Of a stretch of 14,195 bases of DNA, positions 13,731-14,195 are shown one piece after another. Numbering within the stretch: position 1 is the stretch's first letter; every line of letters begins with the position of its first letter. Location: NCBI GenBank assembly GCA_002404155.1, contig DHJC01000023.1:1-14195 (forward strand), in the 5' to 3' direction. The position numbers and the translations under genes are program-made. The notes beneath the pieces are model-generated. The model did no database searches and had not been told where the DNA came from. It saw nothing but the letters and a program-made list of their open reading frames with translations. The stretch is from Chloroflexi bacterium UBA4730 (lineage in GTDB: Bacteria > Chloroflexota > Limnocylindria > P2-11E).

Positions 13731-14195
13731 GGTACGCGGCGGGCGTCGACGTCGGGTCGACCCAGACGAAGGCGATCATCGTCGACGAGCAGAAGCACAT
13801 CGTCGCCCGGTCCCTCACTGACACCGGCGCGTACCTCGTCCGCGCCGCTGACCGCGCGTTCCAGGCGGCGCTCGACGAGGCCGGCCTGTCCCGCGGCGCC
13901 GTCGAGCAGGTCATCGGCACCGGCTATGGCCGGTTCAAGGTCGAGTTCGGGGACGCCCAGGTGACCGAGATCTCGTGCCACGCGAAGGGCGCGTGGGCGC
14001 TCATCCCCGCGACCCGCACGGTGATCGACATCGGCGGTCAGGACACGAAGGCGATCAAGGTGAGCGACCGCGGCGAGGTCCTCGACTTCGCGATGAACGA
14101 CAAGTGCGCGGCCGGGAGCGGTCGGTTCCTCACGAACTCGGCCGAGGCCGTCGGGCTGCAGGTCTCGGAGATGGGCGAGCGGTCGATGGCAGCGA
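13727..14195 (+). CDS. ATP-dependent electron activator, BadF/BadG/BcrA/BcrD/HgdC family (partial)
   Basis: Only the first 156 codons are present; the gene runs off the window edge. It starts at a GTG overlapping the TGA of the bcrB-like gene (GTGA). The protein shows the ASKHA ATPase fold: phosphate-1 loop GVDVGSTQTK (6-15), then GTGYGRF (64-70), EISCHAKGAW (81-90), the second nucleotide motif VIDIGGQDTKAI (99-110), and NDKCAAGSGRFL (124-135), whose C127 is the ligand of the [4Fe-4S] cluster shared between two activator subunits. It hydrolyses ATP to push electrons at very low potential into the reductase. The sequence resembles HgdC as much as BcrA or BcrD, so I leave the symbol open. Whether a second such gene follows, as in bcrCBAD, decides the system type. 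Confidence 0.88.
   Translation, partial: MRYAAGVDVGSTQTKAIIVDEQKHIVARSLTDTGAYLVRAADRAFQAALDEAGLSRGAVEQVIGTGYGRFKVEFGDAQVTEISCHAKGAWALIPATRTVIDIGGQDTKAIKVSDRGEVLDFAMNDKCAAGSGRFLTNSAEAVGLQVSEMGERSMAA

Overview
The window comes from a GC-rich bacterial chromosome with very tight gene packing, frequent GTG starts and almost no Shine-Dalgarno sequences. Eight of the ten genes that are not translationally coupled to an upstream gene have a TANNNT hexamer 6-8 nt before the start codon, which points to leaderless transcription. Together with the gene content (YggT-like protein, two acyl-CoA dehydrogenases, acetyl-CoA synthetase-like ligase, histone-tailed ParB-like protein) this suggests a deep-branching Terrabacteria lineage, most likely Chloroflexota and less likely Actinomycetota. 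The taxonomic guess is inference only.

Layout: (1) 1-79, no gene, one small hairpin. (2) 80-2437, a divergent pair: a ParB-domain protein on the minus strand and an MFS exporter on the plus strand. (3) 2438-4617, an intergenic stretch with operator-like repeats, then an acetyl-CoA synthetase-like acyl-CoA ligase. (4) 4614-5520, two small membrane proteins on the minus strand, the first a YggT-family protein. (5) 5586-7162, a coupled hotdog thioesterase and acyl-CoA dehydrogenase. (6) 7163-8188, a short intergenic region with a perfect 18-bp palindrome and three DnaA-box-like sites, then a membrane-anchored TPR-like protein. (7) 8128-9599, a minus-strand pair: an acyl-CoA dehydrogenase with a partial glutaryl-CoA-dehydrogenase signature and a small PCP_red-like protein. 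(8) 9716-14195, a regulator followed by a four-gene coupled operon: a GNAT acetyltransferase, two subunits of the benzoyl-CoA reductase / 2-hydroxyacyl-CoA dehydratase family (order and lengths as in bcrC-bcrB), and the start of the ATP-dependent electron activator, cut by the window edge.

The unifying theme is acyl-CoA metabolism: CoA ligation, alpha,beta-dehydrogenation, thioester hydrolysis and, most distinctively, ATP-driven low-potential reduction of an (aromatic) acyl-CoA. The most interesting part is the last 4.5 kb. The regulator combines a degenerate receiver, an OmpR-type winged helix and a C-terminal PAS domain with four cysteines. Immediately after it lie three CGGAC direct repeats at 11- and 10-bp steps, directly upstream of the -10 element of the GNAT-bcr operon. 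This is consistent with a self-contained redox- or oxygen-responsive switch for an oxygen-sensitive reductase, but the link is inference. The rest of the pathway (the second activator-type subunit, ferredoxin, ring hydrolase and so on) lies outside the window or is absent.
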